64,000 bases of DNA from Nitrospirota bacterium. GTDB taxonomy: Bacteria > Nitrospirota > Thermodesulfovibrionia > Thermodesulfovibrionales > UBA6898. Location of the stretch: positions 62,001-126,000 of the forward strand of contig JACRLO010000006.1 of the NCBI GenBank assembly GCA_016235245.1, written 5' to 3'. The position numbers and the translations under genes were made by a program. The notes under the pieces were generated by a model. That model worked only from the letters and a program-made list of their open reading frames with translations, made no database searches and was not told the origin of the DNA. Below, one piece after another: positions 50,506-60,237 of this stretch (position 1 is the stretch's first letter; every line of letters begins with the position of its first letter).

Positions 50506-51563
50506 TAGTCCCGCCTATTGCTGCAACATACCAAATCAACAGCCTCCTCCAGACTTGCATCCTCTAATTCATTATTGCAGATTTCATATTCAAAATAATG
50601 ATTTCCCGTATAACCTTGCTGAAGCAGCAGGGATTTGCTGAAGCAGAAATCCCTGCATAAGGCACAGCCGCTACAGAGTGAAGCATTAAAGTAAAGTCCC
50701 TTCCTGGGTTCATAAACCCCATTTTTCAGAGCCCCGGTCGGACAGATCCCGACGCAGGAATAACAACTGTCGCAGGAGGCATCGGTAGTTATGGTAAAGG
50801 CATATTCTTTCAAAATTCCCGAGGTAATATCATGATCCGTAATTTTCCTCAATGAGGTATTCAGGAGCATCCTCTTTAGAGGCAGCTTTTTCTTCGAATA
50901 GGACAGGGTATCCTCGTCATCGGCGTCGATTAACTTTGCCGCTCCGAGAAAAGCCATGTTCTTGACAGCGTAAAAAAAACTCCTGCGGTCCAAGGATACG
51001 GCCTCAAACCGCAGTTCAGCCATGCTTTCGATAAAGACCGTCTTTTCTAAAATGTCGATGCCGGTCGTCTCACGTATGGCGGCAACCCTCTCCTTAAGCG
51101 TATCCATGACAAAAGCATTATTGCATGTCTTGCACAACGAGAGATCTAACTGGAGAGGTCTGTCCATAACGGTATAGAGCGCAATAAGATGCTCCTCAGA
51201 GAGGGCGCCAAGGCAGGATATCTTTTCATGCGCCTTTGAACCCGCAGATTTCTTGCATCCGATCACCGGACTGGAAATTGAATTCTGCAGTTTTCTTAGT
51301 CGTGCAAGTATGTTGAGAAAATCAGAGTCCTTCATCCCAAGGCAATCTGCAGGGCATTCAGAGACGCAGACCATGCAATGGGTGCATTTGTCCGCATCGA
51401 TCACGATTTCATCGTCAATAGTTATAGCTCCGGCATGACAGTTGGATATGCATACAGGACAGCCATTTTTGTCAAAGCGCATGCGCATGCAGCGTGACCG
51501 GTCTACCGCAATCGGAAGATCAACGCTGCCAAAGGCGCTGTCTATCAGTTTTTCGCTGAGCAC
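50505..51563 (-). CDS. Multi-cluster 4Fe-4S protein in the arr operon
   Basis: 352 aa. It is predicted cytoplasmic, as no signal or membrane segment is seen. An N-terminal cysteine group (CMRMRFDKNGCPVCISNCHA), ferredoxin motifs CTHCMVCVSECPADCLG (about 56-72) and, near the C-terminus, CDSCYSCVGICPTGALKNG and CSGCALCRDFCFSKSLL (about 265-310) point to several clusters. The centre has a CKTCNNAF pair. It resembles the ferredoxin-like accessory protein sometimes next to TorD in Mo-enzyme operons. It overlaps torD by 19 bp and fmdE by 1 bp. Confidence 0.8.
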   Translation of the reverse strand: MLSEKLIDSAFGSVDLPIAVDRSRCMRMRFDKNGCPVCISNCHAGAITIDDEIVIDADKCTHCMVCVSECPADCLGMKDSDFLNILARLRKLQNSISSPVIGCKKSAGSKAHEKISCLGALSEEHLIALYTVMDRPLQLDLSLCKTCNNAFVMDTLKERVAAIRETTGIDILEKTVFIESMAELRFEAVSLDRRSFFYAVKNMAFLGAAKLIDADDEDTLSYSKKKLPLKRMLLNTSLRKITDHDITSGILKEYAFTITTDASCDSCYSCVGICPTGALKNGVYEPRKGLYFNASLCSGCALCRDFCFSKSLLLQQGYTGNHYFEYEICNNELEDASLEEAVDLVCCSNRRD

Positions 51564-52246
51564 AGACCAGCCTTGATTTCAACCTTGCCACGTTCATCAG
51601 AAGCCGGCGAACTGCCTCCATTGCTCTTTATGAAGAGAGAAAGACAGTCAGCAAGCGCCTCAAAATAGGTATTATCTGTTCCGGCCTTTATCCTTTCACA
51701 AAAGACCGGCACCCATGTCCCCATGAAACGATCAAGAAATTCTTCCTGCGCTCTGACAAAATGTAACGCCTTGTCAGTCGCGCCTTTTTTCAGGGCTTCC
51801 GTTTGCTGGAAGGATAAATAATACATAAACTCAAGTTCAACGGCTATATGGTCCGGTAACTCGGAAAAATCAGCGTCCATATCAAGTCCCATCTGACGGT
51901 AGAAGTCATTAACCCGCGAAGTGGAATCAGCCATTATTGTCCTGCCCTCATCCAGATAGATCGAACCGTAAGGGGCAGCATTCAGTTCATAGGGCCCGAT
52001 AAAAAGCCTTGCATATTCGACAAGAAGTTCTTCATTATTATACGTAATGATTTCCCTGCCCATCTTATCCGAAAACACTGCCGCGTCAGGGCACACCCGC
52101 TTCAAAAGCAGAGAAAGGTTTTCAAAAAGCCCCTCCTGCATCAGAGTCTCCTTCTGGGGCTCGTAGAAACATGCGGCAAGCAACCTGTAGCATTCGCATC
52201 TAGCCTGCTCATCCTGAATATGTTGCTGGGGGATAATCACATTCAC
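51545..52246 (-). CDS. arrD: TorD/DmsD-family chaperone for the molybdoenzyme
   Basis: 233-aa cytoplasmic helical chaperone that binds the Tat signal peptide and helps Mo-cofactor loading. TorD-like features are CECYRLLAACFYEPQKETLM (about 17-36), EYARLFIGPYELNAAPYGSI YLDEG (about 80-104), MGLDMDADFSELPDHIAVEL EFMYYLS and FLDRFMGTWVPVFCERI. The YGSIYLDEGR segment is the classical EYxxLFxGP...PYxSxY motif. Its position after arrB makes arrD the natural name, although this is by context. Confidence 0.88.
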   Translation of the reverse strand: MNVIIPQQHIQDEQARCECYRLLAACFYEPQKETLMQEGLFENLSLLLKRVCPDAAVFSDKMGREIITYNNEELLVEYARLFIGPYELNAAPYGSIYLDEGRTIMADSTSRVNDFYRQMGLDMDADFSELPDHIAVELEFMYYLSFQQTEALKKGATDKALHFVRAQEEFLDRFMGTWVPVFCERIKAGTDNTYFEALADCLSLFIKSNGGSSPASDERGKVEIKAGLCSAKN

Positions 52247-52322
52247 CTCTGATCAGATTATTTTGGAACCATACGGATGAGACCGACTTTTGGTCCCATC
52301 CGTATCTGACATAACGATTCAC

Positions 52323-53111
52323 TTACTTTCTGGCCGAAAAGCTCCTGATGTAGTAGACATTCGGATGAGTACCCTTCTCACCGGCCTTTAAGAGTTCGCC
52401 TTTATTGTTTTTAAGCTGCACGGCCTTGTGGGCCTTCAGCGCCTTGCTTGGCTCGCTGTTGGGATCAGAGAGGTCTCCGAATATGCGGGCACTCGCCGGA
52501 CATGAAACAACGCAGTAAGGCAGTTCGCCCTTCTTCACCCTGTGCTCGCAGAAGATGCACTTCTCGGTGATGCCGCTTTTTCTCACATCCTCATACTCGG
52601 GATGCTTGTAGAGGGTCCGGTGCGGCGGCATATCTCCCGCAGCCTTGGATACCTCAGCGCCCGAAGAGGTGCAGCCAGGGATAAGCTCCCTGGTATCCTT
52701 ATAAAACGGATGAACTGTGCCACCATGGACGTTGAAGCTCAGAACACTGTATACAGCCTTATCCTTTACCGCATCAGGAGAGCTATATGGGCATGCTCTC
52801 TGGCAGTTCTGGCAGCCGATGCACCGCTCATCACTGTGCATGGTAATGCCGTCAGGCGTCTTGAACATCGCCTTGGGCTTTACCGGGCAAGCCTTTACGC
52901 ACGGGGCATCGGTGCAGTGATTGCAGAGAGTAGGCATTGCAGCAAATTTTGCGTCAGGGAACGTACCCTCTTCCTTCATGATGAAGTCGGCCCAGTTGAA
53001 GGTCTGTCCATCTGCCCTGTCCTGGGTATTATTTTCGGTCTTGCAGGCGAGGGCGCATGCGCCGCAGCCAACACATTTCTGCAGATCTATAACCATTCCA
53101 TATTTAGGCAT
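52323..53111 (-). CDS. arrB: Arsenate reductase Fe-S subunit ArrB
   Basis: 262-aa DmsB/NrfC-type electron-transfer subunit with four cysteine clusters: CVGCGACALACKTEN (about 12-26), CNHCTDAPCVKACPVKP (about 63-79), CIGCQNCQRACPYSSP (about 97-112) and CIFCEHRVKKGELPYCVVSC P (about 185-205). These should ligate four [4Fe-4S] clusters. No signal peptide is seen, as usual for subunits exported together with a Tat partner. The gene is 18 bp downstream of arrA. Confidence 0.9.
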   Translation of the reverse strand: MPKYGMVIDLQKCVGCGACALACKTENNTQDRADGQTFNWADFIMKEEGTFPDAKFAAMPTLCNHCTDAPCVKACPVKPKAMFKTPDGITMHSDERCIGCQNCQRACPYSSPDAVKDKAVYSVLSFNVHGGTVHPFYKDTRELIPGCTSSGAEVSKAAGDMPPHRTLYKHPEYEDVRKSGITEKCIFCEHRVKKGELPYCVVSCPASARIFGDLSDPNSEPSKALKAHKAVQLKNNKGELLKAGEKGTHPNVYYIRSFSARK

Positions 53112-53129
53112 TTATCGTCTCCTCCTTTC

Positions 53130-55709
53130 TTATATCTTTTCAATCTTTACGCCGGTGAACCCGCCGTTGCGCGCAGTGGCGCCGCTCAAACGGTCGTAGT
53201 CATCGACGAGCAGTTCATTATTGTTTCCGCCGCGCGGCTGCGCCTTGGCATAATCCTTGGCAGCTACGCGTCCATAGGCCCAGTGGCCCTGACCGTAACA
53301 CTTTGCGACCGTACCCGGCCGCACCCCTTCCCACAGCAATGCCTTCGTAGCGATAGAGCCGTTTGTGGAAGTTAGGCGGATAGCATCACCATTCTTGATC
53401 CCGAGCTTCCTGGCATCGATCGGATTGATCTTGGCTACATCGTCCCAGCTGACGTCTCCCACGTCAACCTTTTTGAACTCATGATACCAAGTCGTGTTCT
53501 GACTTCTGCCCTCCCGGTTGAGCCTCGATTTGTAGTCGATAAAGGTAAACGGATATTCCTTGTCGCTGCCATGACGCTTGGGCGACTCGTAGTGCGGCAC
53601 AAAGGCCAATTCTCCCTGGGCCTCGTAACCGCTGACCTTGAGGATGTCATCGATGGTAGTGTTATGCTTCTTGGCATGCTCGCCAAGGGCCTTTTTCATG
53701 GTCTCACTGTAGAACTCGAACTTCTTGGTCTCGGTCTTGAACTTGCCTTCGAACTTCTTGGTCTCGGCATTATCCTTGCCCCAGTTCTTCTTGTATTTAT
53801 AGGTCTCTGAGTTGTATATACCCTTCTTCTTGAAATCCTCCCAGCCGGCAATCTGGTCACCCTTCATCTTCTCTTTGCCGTCCCAGACCTTCTGGCTGGA
53901 TATTTTTGCGGCAATTTCAGCGAACTCGGAGGCATTGGCCGGTTTCTTCTTGGTTTCCGGGTCTTCAAACGATGCATAGTAGTCATGCAGGTTGGAAAAA
54001 CCCTTGGACTTCAGTTTCTCTGCCAATAACCACATCACCTCAATCTCCTCGGCTTTGGCCTGCCAGAGCGGCTTGATCACCGGCTGCTGGATTGAAATAT
54101 GGCCGTGCAGATTGGCCATGTTCCCGACGATGGAGAGTTTCTCTGCAGGGGCAAAGGTGGCCGGAAGGACAATGTCTGCATACTGGGACATCTCCGAGGC
54201 ATTGGTAACCATGTGTACGAAAAACGGCATTTTTGCCATGACCTTTTCCCAGCGCTGAGCACCGGTAGCTGAAAAAACAAAGTTGCTCCATGTGCTAAGA
54301 AATACCTTGATAGCACCCGGATCTTTTAACAGGGCATTGGCCACGTTATTGGTGACCACACCGCTGCCCGGTTTTGCGCTCATCATCGCAGGCATGTCTT
54401 TGGCTCCCCGGCCATCTATCTTCTTGCCGTGGCCATGATGCTCAGCCAGTTCGTCGATAAATTGCTTCTTGATTTCGGGGAATTTTTCGACCGGTGCGCT
54501 GGAACTCTGCATAACGCCCCCCTCCGTCTCGATAGAGCCGAGAATACCGTTCAGGGCATAAACTGCCATGGCAGCGTAAGTTCCGCGTGGGGTCATGGCC
54601 ACACCAGGACCCATCCATACGGATGTCCGGGTTCCGGCCTTGCCCATGGCACGGGCTACACGAATGATCTGCTCTTGCGGAATCAGGGTGATTTTGGCTG
54701 CCCAAGCCGGCGTCTTGTCCTTCAGTTCAATATTCCACCACTTCACCACGCCACTGGTCTGCTTCTCAACAAAAGCAGCCTCGTCAACAGTTGCACCGGT
54801 CTTGAAGAGATTCTTTCCATCTTTGAAATCGCCGACGAACTCTTTGCTCCACATACCTTCGGTCATTATTACATGAGCTATGGCGGCAGCAAGGGCGCCA
54901 TCCTCGCCCGGCTTTACAGGAAGCCATTCATTGGCCTTGGCTGCCGATGCGGAGAGGCGTGGATCAACAGTGATAACAGTGCCTCTGTCGAAAATATCGC
55001 CAAACTTGCTAATGGTATTGGGAACCTGGCGGTTCGAACTGAGAGGATCTGTTCCCCAGAGAACCAGACAGGTGGTCTTGGCCAGGTCATAGTCCCGGTA
55101 CCCGAAGAAACCCTGCGTGTAGCCAGGTCCCATCTTCTCTGCTTCGGCGCAAATAGCACTGTGGGAGAAGTAGTTAGGAGTACCGAAGATCTTGGGCAGT
55201 GTACCATAGAGCAGATCCGTAGAGGTAGATGAGTAGCGGCCGCGCATATACATCAACTTTTCTGGTTCATTGGCCTTGCGCAGTTCCATCATCTTATCGG
55301 CAACAGTGTCAAGGGCCTCGTCCCAGGTGATCGGCACGAACTTGGGATCTATTCCTCGTCCCTTTTCGGGGTTGGTACGCTTCATGGGGACCTTGACCCG
55401 GTCAGGATCGTATACCTGCTGGAGCATCAGGTGACCACGCGGGCAGCAGTAACCGTTGTTTGCCTTACTGAGCTGGTTGCCGCGCACCTTGACAACCCGG
55501 CCCTTCTGCACAAAAAACTCCACAGGACACCAGGCAGTGCATCCCTGACAGGTAGAAGGCATCCACACGCCCGGATCCGTCCCACCGATTGTCTTCGTTT
55601 TCACCGCCGCTTTGTCCGCTGCAAAAGCATTGAGGGACGGACCACTTAATGCCAAAGCTGCGCCGGTTACAGCACTTGCTTTCAGAAAATCTCTTCTCTT
55701 AATCTTCAT
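53130..55709 (-). CDS. arrA: Respiratory arsenate reductase catalytic subunit ArrA
   Basis: 859-aa molybdopterin oxidoreductase, the size of known ArrA (about 850). A Tat signal (KIKRRDFLKASAVTGAALAL) leads to the [4Fe-4S] motif C54-x2-C57-x3-C61 with a fourth Cys at 88/89. Then come MRGRYSSTSTDLLYG (about 155-169) and FSHSAICAEAEKMGPGYTQG (181-200). H183, S184, K192 and Y204 keep the spacing that I recall for the arsenate-site residues of Shewanella ArrA. The C-terminus (VRPGTVAKCYGQGHWAYGR; DDYDRLSGATARNGG) is also ArrA-like. It should act in the periplasm with ArrB. Other sulfur-oxyanion reductases of this family are the main alternative. Confidence 0.88.
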   Translation of the reverse strand: MKIKRRDFLKASAVTGAALALSGPSLNAFAADKAAVKTKTIGGTDPGVWMPSTCQGCTAWCPVEFFVQKGRVVKVRGNQLSKANNGYCCPRGHLMLQQVYDPDRVKVPMKRTNPEKGRGIDPKFVPITWDEALDTVADKMMELRKANEPEKLMYMRGRYSSTSTDLLYGTLPKIFGTPNYFSHSAICAEAEKMGPGYTQGFFGYRDYDLAKTTCLVLWGTDPLSSNRQVPNTISKFGDIFDRGTVITVDPRLSASAAKANEWLPVKPGEDGALAAAIAHVIMTEGMWSKEFVGDFKDGKNLFKTGATVDEAAFVEKQTSGVVKWWNIELKDKTPAWAAKITLIPQEQIIRVARAMGKAGTRTSVWMGPGVAMTPRGTYAAMAVYALNGILGSIETEGGVMQSSSAPVEKFPEIKKQFIDELAEHHGHGKKIDGRGAKDMPAMMSAKPGSGVVTNNVANALLKDPGAIKVFLSTWSNFVFSATGAQRWEKVMAKMPFFVHMVTNASEMSQYADIVLPATFAPAEKLSIVGNMANLHGHISIQQPVIKPLWQAKAEEIEVMWLLAEKLKSKGFSNLHDYYASFEDPETKKKPANASEFAEIAAKISSQKVWDGKEKMKGDQIAGWEDFKKKGIYNSETYKYKKNWGKDNAETKKFEGKFKTETKKFEFYSETMKKALGEHAKKHNTTIDDILKVSGYEAQGELAFVPHYESPKRHGSDKEYPFTFIDYKSRLNREGRSQNTTWYHEFKKVDVGDVSWDDVAKINPIDARKLGIKNGDAIRLTSTNGSIATKALLWEGVRPGTVAKCYGQGHWAYGRVAAKDYAKAQPRGGNNNELLVDDYDRLSGATARNGGFTGVKIEKI

Positions 55710-55748
55710 TCTTCAACCTCCTTGGATTAATTTCAAAACAAGACATTC

Positions 55749-55925
55749 TTACTTCAGCTCTTTATTATCGTTTAACTCAGCCTCCCCCTTGCCTGCAACA
55801 GACGACCTGAAATTGCTGATCGCTCCACCGATACTTTTACCGAGCTGGGGGAGCTTTGAAGGACCGAGAAACAATACAGCGATAGCAAGCACAATCCCCA
55901 TCTCCGGCAGACCTAATCCAAACAT
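55749..55925 (-). CDS. tatA: TatA-type twin-arginine translocase subunit in the arr operon
   Basis: 58 aa: one membrane helix (GLPEMGIVLAIAVLFLGPS), the TatA hinge FLGPSKLPQLGKSIGGAI and a short acidic tail (GEAELNDNKELK). AGGTGAAAC precedes the ATG. The gene lies 39 bp upstream of arrA, whose product needs Tat export, and downstream of a sigma-54 promoter, so the translocase pore subunit is co-induced with its substrate. Both tatC and tatB are absent from the window. Confidence 0.92.
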   Translation of the reverse strand: MFGLGLPEMGIVLAIAVLFLGPSKLPQLGKSIGGAISNFRSSVAGKGEAELNDNKELK

Positions 55926-56001
55926 GTTTCACCTCATTTTTGTAAAATTATATAACCGATTAAGGCAGCTTGCATTTCCGTTATTATGCTCAATACGTCA
56001 A

Positions 56002-56017
56002 TGCAACTAACTTGCCA
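56002..56017 (-). promoter_or_regulatory. Sigma-54 promoter of the tatA-arrAB operon
   Basis: On the minus strand TGGCAAG-TTAG-TTGCA matches the sigma-54 consensus TGGCACG-N4-TTGCW, with GG and GC exactly 10 bp apart. It lies about 75 bp upstream of the tatA start codon. An enhancer palindrome is 127 bp further upstream. Confidence 0.78.
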
Positions 56018-56143
56018 CTTATAACTCAGCGTAATTATTGAATATTTCATAAACACATGTTACTTAAATGAAACACCATATGGATACCAGGCCATAACTA
56101 TCTGATTTTATTAATTATTGTATTGTTTGTTTCTGGACCCATA

Positions 56144-56161
56144 CGTTACGATAACGTAACG
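56144..56161. promoter_or_regulatory. Enhancer palindrome (UAS) for the arr operon
   Basis: CGTTACGATAACGTAACG: 7-bp inverted arms CGTTACG/CGTAACG around ATAA. The first 17 bases differ by one from the palindrome at 63492. In both places the site starts 127 bp upstream of a sigma-54 promoter, the usual distance for an enhancer-binding protein. The rest of the 326-bp gap (55926-56251) is AT-rich and shows no gene. Confidence 0.75.
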
Positions 56162-56251
56162 CACGTTATATGGGGAGTGGCGCACCGTATCGTCTTCCTT
56201 GTCAGAGGGCTTCTTTGGAAAAGCCGAATGCAGCGCTTTCATGAAAGATCT

Positions 56252-58351
56252 TCAGATCCTGAATCTGCGCAGTGAATGCAGCAGATTTTCGGCCTCTTTT
56301 GAGAGAATCACGATCTGACGATCCATTTCACCGGAAGATCCGATTAGTTCATCAGTCGTTTTCTGTATTTTTTCGACAGCATCAACAATTATAGTGCTGC
56401 GCAACCGCTGGCTGTTTGTTGCTTCAACGATCTGGACCGTTTGAAGGTTGACATGTTCCATGGCATCGGTTATCTGTTTACTTCCCCTTGACTGTTCCTC
56501 CGTGGCCATCTGAATTGCATGAGAACCCTCTTTCATCTTTTCCGTCGCATCCATAATCAAACGGCTGCCCTTGCTCTGCTCTTCGGTAGCGTACGCGATA
56601 TGTGTTATCTGCTCCATAATTTCATTGGTAGCCTCGGTTATCTGGCTGATGGCCAGCGTTTCCTCCGCCGCAGCCTTACGAATCATTCTGGCCATTTCCG
56701 TGGAGGAATGCGAACTGGTTATTATGCTATTGAGACTGTTTTTTACGTCGTTAAAAAGTGTTATTCCCTTTTCGACCGCACGAAGACTCCTTGCCGTCAT
56801 TTCAACACTTGATCTGGTCTCCGCCTGCACTGAATTGATAAGCTTTGATATTTCGGTCGTTGAAAAAGCGGTCCTCTCTGCAAGTTCTCTTATCGCGTCA
56901 GCAACCACGGCAAAACCCTTGCCATGAGTTCCTGCCTTGGAGGCAAGAATTGCCGCATTAAGCCCCAGAAGTGTGGTCTGGTCTGCCACATCGTCTATCA
57001 CCGTAAGGACCTTTCCGATCGCCTCAGACCTCTCGCGCAAGCGTCCGATTACTTCTGATATGGCGCTCACCGTTTCCCTGATTTCAGTCATACCGTCAAG
57101 GGCGGCATTTATCGCAGTCAGTCCAGACCCGGATGCTTCCTGATCAACTTTCTCAGCAAGCTCCACCGATATATTTGCATTATGGTCGACCTCTTTGACC
57201 GCTATGTTTATTTCTGAGAGTGCGGACGAGGTCTCAGAAGAGGACGCCGACAGATTATTCAGATTTTCCGTAATCGTCCTGATTGATGCAATCATCTCCT
57301 CTACCGAAGATGCTGTTTCCTGCGATTCCTCATACGCTACGGTGGCATTTTCAGCGACTTGATGGATCGAGATGTTCATTTGCATGATGGCCGATGTAGT
57401 TTCCGCTGAGACCGCAGAAAGGCTTTCAGCGGTTGCCGCAAGATCAGCGGTCGAACTATTCATGTCCGCGACAGCAGCAGCGGTGGAGACAATCGCCTCT
57501 CTCTGGACGTCGGCCTTGCCCAGAACTTTTTGAGAGGAAGCAGCAATGGCTGAGGTGACCGTTGAGACTGTTCCGGTAATACGTATCACCTTGGATATCA
57601 TATCCTTAAAATTCAAGCCTATCGTGCTGATCGCCCGGCTTAATGCCATGATTTCGGTGCTTCCCCGAATATCGACCGTCTCTGTTAAGTCGCCGGTAGC
57701 AATTTTCTCCGCAAAGCCAATAATCCTCCGTATTGGTCTGACCGCTGCATAACTGAACATGAAAAAAATGGAAACCGACAGACACAAAAGCATCCCGATG
57801 CCAAAAAAGATGTTGTATAGCACCACAAGAGAAAACCTTTTTTGGACATTGACCTTTGTCATGCCGAGAACGAGACTCCCCAGCACGGTGCTGCCATCGC
57901 TCACAGGGGTCCTGATATGCATGATATCCTTATTTGTTTTAAGAATGCCGAGGACTTGCGAAGGGTCTTCCTCCTGTTTGATTATGCCTTTGACAATCTC
58001 GTCTTCAAAATCTACGCTGCCCATAAGACTGGTGATCGGCTTGTCATTGGCATCAAGAAAGAAGGCAAAAACCACCTCTTTTTCCTTTATCGCTTCACCC
58101 GAGATATTGTCAAGCTTCAGCACATCCTTATAGAGATACGGGTCCGTAGCAAGCTGTGAAACGAAAAAAGAGACGGTCTTGCCCCTGTCCTGGAGTTCCC
58201 GCATCATGTTCTCTCTCTCCCAATAAAGGAAGACTCCGTTGCCGGTTACCACGACAACGGCCAGCACCACGCATGACAGGATAACGAACTGGGTGGCGAG
58301 ACTGACGCCGGCGCCGAAACCAGATTTTCTGACGTCCCTGTCCTGAGGCAC
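56252..58351 (-). CDS. Methyl-accepting chemotaxis-like transducer with altered signalling tip
   Basis: 699 aa. An N-terminal helix (about 20-44), a periplasmic region of about 130 residues, a second helix (about 180-205), a HAMP domain ([23 protein letters not shown]) and a long coiled coil with the MCP hairpin follow in order. The tip reads [44 protein letters not shown]. Typical MCPs have NAAIEAARAGE and DEVRKLAER, so both Glu residues are replaced here. It begins 2 bp after the PhnD-like gene and should respond to that binding protein. CheA coupling is doubtful. Confidence 0.85.
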   Translation of the reverse strand: MPQDRDVRKSGFGAGVSLATQFVILSCVVLAVVVVTGNGVFLYWERENMMRELQDRGKTVSFFVSQLATDPYLYKDVLKLDNISGEAIKEKEVVFAFFLDANDKPITSLMGSVDFEDEIVKGIIKQEEDPSQVLGILKTNKDIMHIRTPVSDGSTVLGSLVLGMTKVNVQKRFSLVVLYNIFFGIGMLLCLSVSIFFMFSYAAVRPIRRIIGFAEKIATGDLTETVDIRGSTEIMALSRAISTIGLNFKDMISKVIRITGTVSTVTSAIAASSQKVLGKADVQREAIVSTAAAVADMNSSTADLAATAESLSAVSAETTSAIMQMNISIHQVAENATVAYEESQETASSVEEMIASIRTITENLNNLSASSSETSSALSEINIAVKEVDHNANISVELAEKVDQEASGSGLTAINAALDGMTEIRETVSAISEVIGRLRERSEAIGKVLTVIDDVADQTTLLGLNAAILASKAGTHGKGFAVVADAIRELAERTAFSTTEISKLINSVQAETRSSVEMTARSLRAVEKGITLFNDVKNSLNSIITSSHSSTEMARMIRKAAAEETLAISQITEATNEIMEQITHIAYATEEQSKGSRLIMDATEKMKEGSHAIQMATEEQSRGSKQITDAMEHVNLQTVQIVEATNSQRLRSTIIVDAVEKIQKTTDELIGSSGEMDRQIVILSKEAENLLHSLRRFRI

Positions 58352-58353
58352 AG

Positions 58354-59214
58354 TTACTTCTGCGCTCTGGAGAGAAATTTTTCCATCTCCCTGACCGAAT
58401 TATAATCGGAGTCTTTCGGCACAATAAACTTGTCCACCATTATTCCGGCAAGGATGGCCTTACCTTTGGGGTCATTATGCATATTCAGGAAAGCGTTTTT
58501 CAGTGCTTCTCTGAGCTTTGATTCCAGGCCCCTATTCACAACAACAGGAGGAATACCGTAGGGAGGCGACTTTTCAATAATCTTTGTCAGCTGCGTGTAG
58601 GTCGGATTTTTCTTCACTGCGTAATCATAGATCAGACTGTCGATACTGGCTCCGTCCGCAAGTTTCTTCGCTACCATCTCGACGGATTTATCGTGGGACT
58701 TTGAATAGATAATGCTCGAGAAGAACGTTTCAGGGGTTTCGTTGAATTTTTTTGCAACCATGTAGGTCGGAACGAGTTTTCCCGTGTTTGATTTAGGGTC
58801 AGTGAAGGCGAATTTCTTTCCTTTCAGCCCGTCGAGCGACTTGATCGGGCTGTCTTTATGGGCAATGATGTATGCATGGTAGAAGGGTTTGCCGTAGGAC
58901 TGGGGAGCGACCAGAAGTTCAGCACCGAACTTTTCGTGATTGTTAACATATGGACCTGCGCAAAGAAAGGCGACATTCACTTCCCTTTTTTCGAGCAGAT
59001 TGTCCATTTCAGCATAATTTTCCTTCTGGACGATTTCGACCTTCTTGCCGATCTTTTGCCCGACGTACATGACCATATCAGTGTAATATTTGGCCGTCTC
59101 CCTGGGAGATATCATCGCCGCTACACCGATCCTGATTACGTCTTCCGCATAAGCCGAAACGGAAAGCGTCAAGACTGCCGTAAAGATCAGAACTGCCATA
59201 ACCCTCTGTTTCAT
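58354..59214 (-). CDS. PhnD/AioX-like periplasmic oxyanion-binding protein 1
   Basis: 286 aa. A signal peptide ([20 protein letters not shown]) is followed by a type II binding-protein fold of the PhnD group: [55 protein letters not shown] (Cys85), [48 protein letters not shown]. No ABC permease or ATPase genes are near. AioX and ArxX, which sense arsenite for two-component systems, belong to this fold and use a Cys. The gene is directly upstream of the MCP-like gene, so a sensing role is likely. Confidence 0.85.
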   Translation of the reverse strand: MKQRVMAVLIFTAVLTLSVSAYAEDVIRIGVAAMISPRETAKYYTDMVMYVGQKIGKKVEIVQKENYAEMDNLLEKREVNVAFLCAGPYVNNHEKFGAELLVAPQSYGKPFYHAYIIAHKDSPIKSLDGLKGKKFAFTDPKSNTGKLVPTYMVAKKFNETPETFFSSIIYSKSHDKSVEMVAKKLADGASIDSLIYDYAVKKNPTYTQLTKIIEKSPPYGIPPVVVNRGLESKLREALKNAFLNMHNDPKGKAILAGIMVDKFIVPKDSDYNSVREMEKFLSRAQK

Positions 59215-59261
59215 TGCATTTCTCCTTCATAAATTGGATAAGGGCGCACTACAGGCATAAT

Positions 59262-60227
59262 TCAGTCAAGCTCCCTTACTACTGCCCGGGCCTTCCGTAG
59301 AAACTCAGGGTAATGTTTCTGAGCGCAAACGGGGCAGTAGCCGTGGGTAAATTTGGCATTTGAGTGTTGCGTAATATATTGCTCAATGTGATTCCATTGC
59401 CCTTTGTCATCACGAACTTTACTGCAGAATGAGCAGATCGGGAGGATACCTTGCAGTTTCTTTTCATTTGTATGAGCGTCTTGCAATTCCAGGATCAGCC
59501 TTTGCTGCCGTTCGTTCATCTCCCAGTCTAATATCCTCAGAATTCCTGCCAGAGCCCATGCGATTATAAGAGCACAGACCATGCGGAACATATGGACAGG
59601 TACACCCACGGCATTGAGAAACGAATTTGTGTTAATGCGGTCGGCAGGGAAGAAATCACCCTCTGTCCTGATAATTCCACAGAAAACAGCCCATACAAAG
59701 AACGTGACTCCGGCGAGAAGAAAGTAGGGTTTTATATGCATACCTTCAAGGCGAACCTTCTGGGAGCGGTAATATTGCAGCAGGCCGACTCCGGCCATAA
59801 GACCGGCAGGAAACCGGAGAAAGTATCCCGTAAGAACCTGGAGCATTTCCCAGGGACGCGAGGAAAGGAGACTGCCGATAACGATCGAGGCCACGATGGC
59901 AGGCAGCAGCAATCCCGGGAGCATTATCCCGGCGAGCACCAGAAGTCTTCTGCCGAATTCGAAGAGAAAAAGATAGGATACAAAGGTCAATATTGCCTGG
60001 GGAATATGGAGGGGATATCCCCATGAAGTAACCCACATGTCGATAAAATCGGCAGGAGCATGGGTGAATGCATAGGCAACGAGGAGCCAGAGGATACCCG
60101 AAAAGGCAAATTCACTTCCCTTCTTGGGATGCGCAAGGATCAAAATTCCCATAACGACAAATGAAAGGCCGTAAAGGAAATAAACAATTTCAATATTATT
60201 CTGAAAAAAAAGATAGATGCTTTCCAT
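59262..60227 (-). CDS. Membrane protein with C-terminal zinc-type CSFC/CPVC domain
   Basis: 321 aa. Seven or eight helices fill residues about 10-235 (VYFLYGLSFVVMGILILAHP; YPLHIPQAILTFVSYLFLFE FGRRLLVLAGIMLP). A cytoplasmic coiled linker leads to a small domain GILPICSFCSKVRDDKGQWN HIEQYI then FTHGYCPVCAQKHYP, a four-cysteine module often found at the ends of bacterial sensor proteins. It has no enzymatic domain. It sits in the middle of the sensing operon, 10 bp after the HD-GYP gene, and is probably a membrane signal relay. Confidence 0.75.
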   Translation of the reverse strand: MESIYLFFQNNIEIVYFLYGLSFVVMGILILAHPKKGSEFAFSGILWLLVAYAFTHAPADFIDMWVTSWGYPLHIPQAILTFVSYLFLFEFGRRLLVLAGIMLPGLLLPAIVASIVIGSLLSSRPWEMLQVLTGYFLRFPAGLMAGVGLLQYYRSQKVRLEGMHIKPYFLLAGVTFFVWAVFCGIIRTEGDFFPADRINTNSFLNAVGVPVHMFRMVCALIIAWALAGILRILDWEMNERQQRLILELQDAHTNEKKLQGILPICSFCSKVRDDKGQWNHIEQYITQHSNAKFTHGYCPVCAQKHYPEFLRKARAVVRELD

Positions 60228-60237
60228 GATTCTCCTT

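Noticed and set aside
53130-55709. Assignment of the molybdoenzyme as polysulfide, thiosulfate or tetrathionate reductase
   Set aside because: The length, the RGRY...SHSAICAEAEK segment with spaced H, S, K and Y, and the C-terminus agree better with ArrA as I recall it. A phylogeny would settle this.
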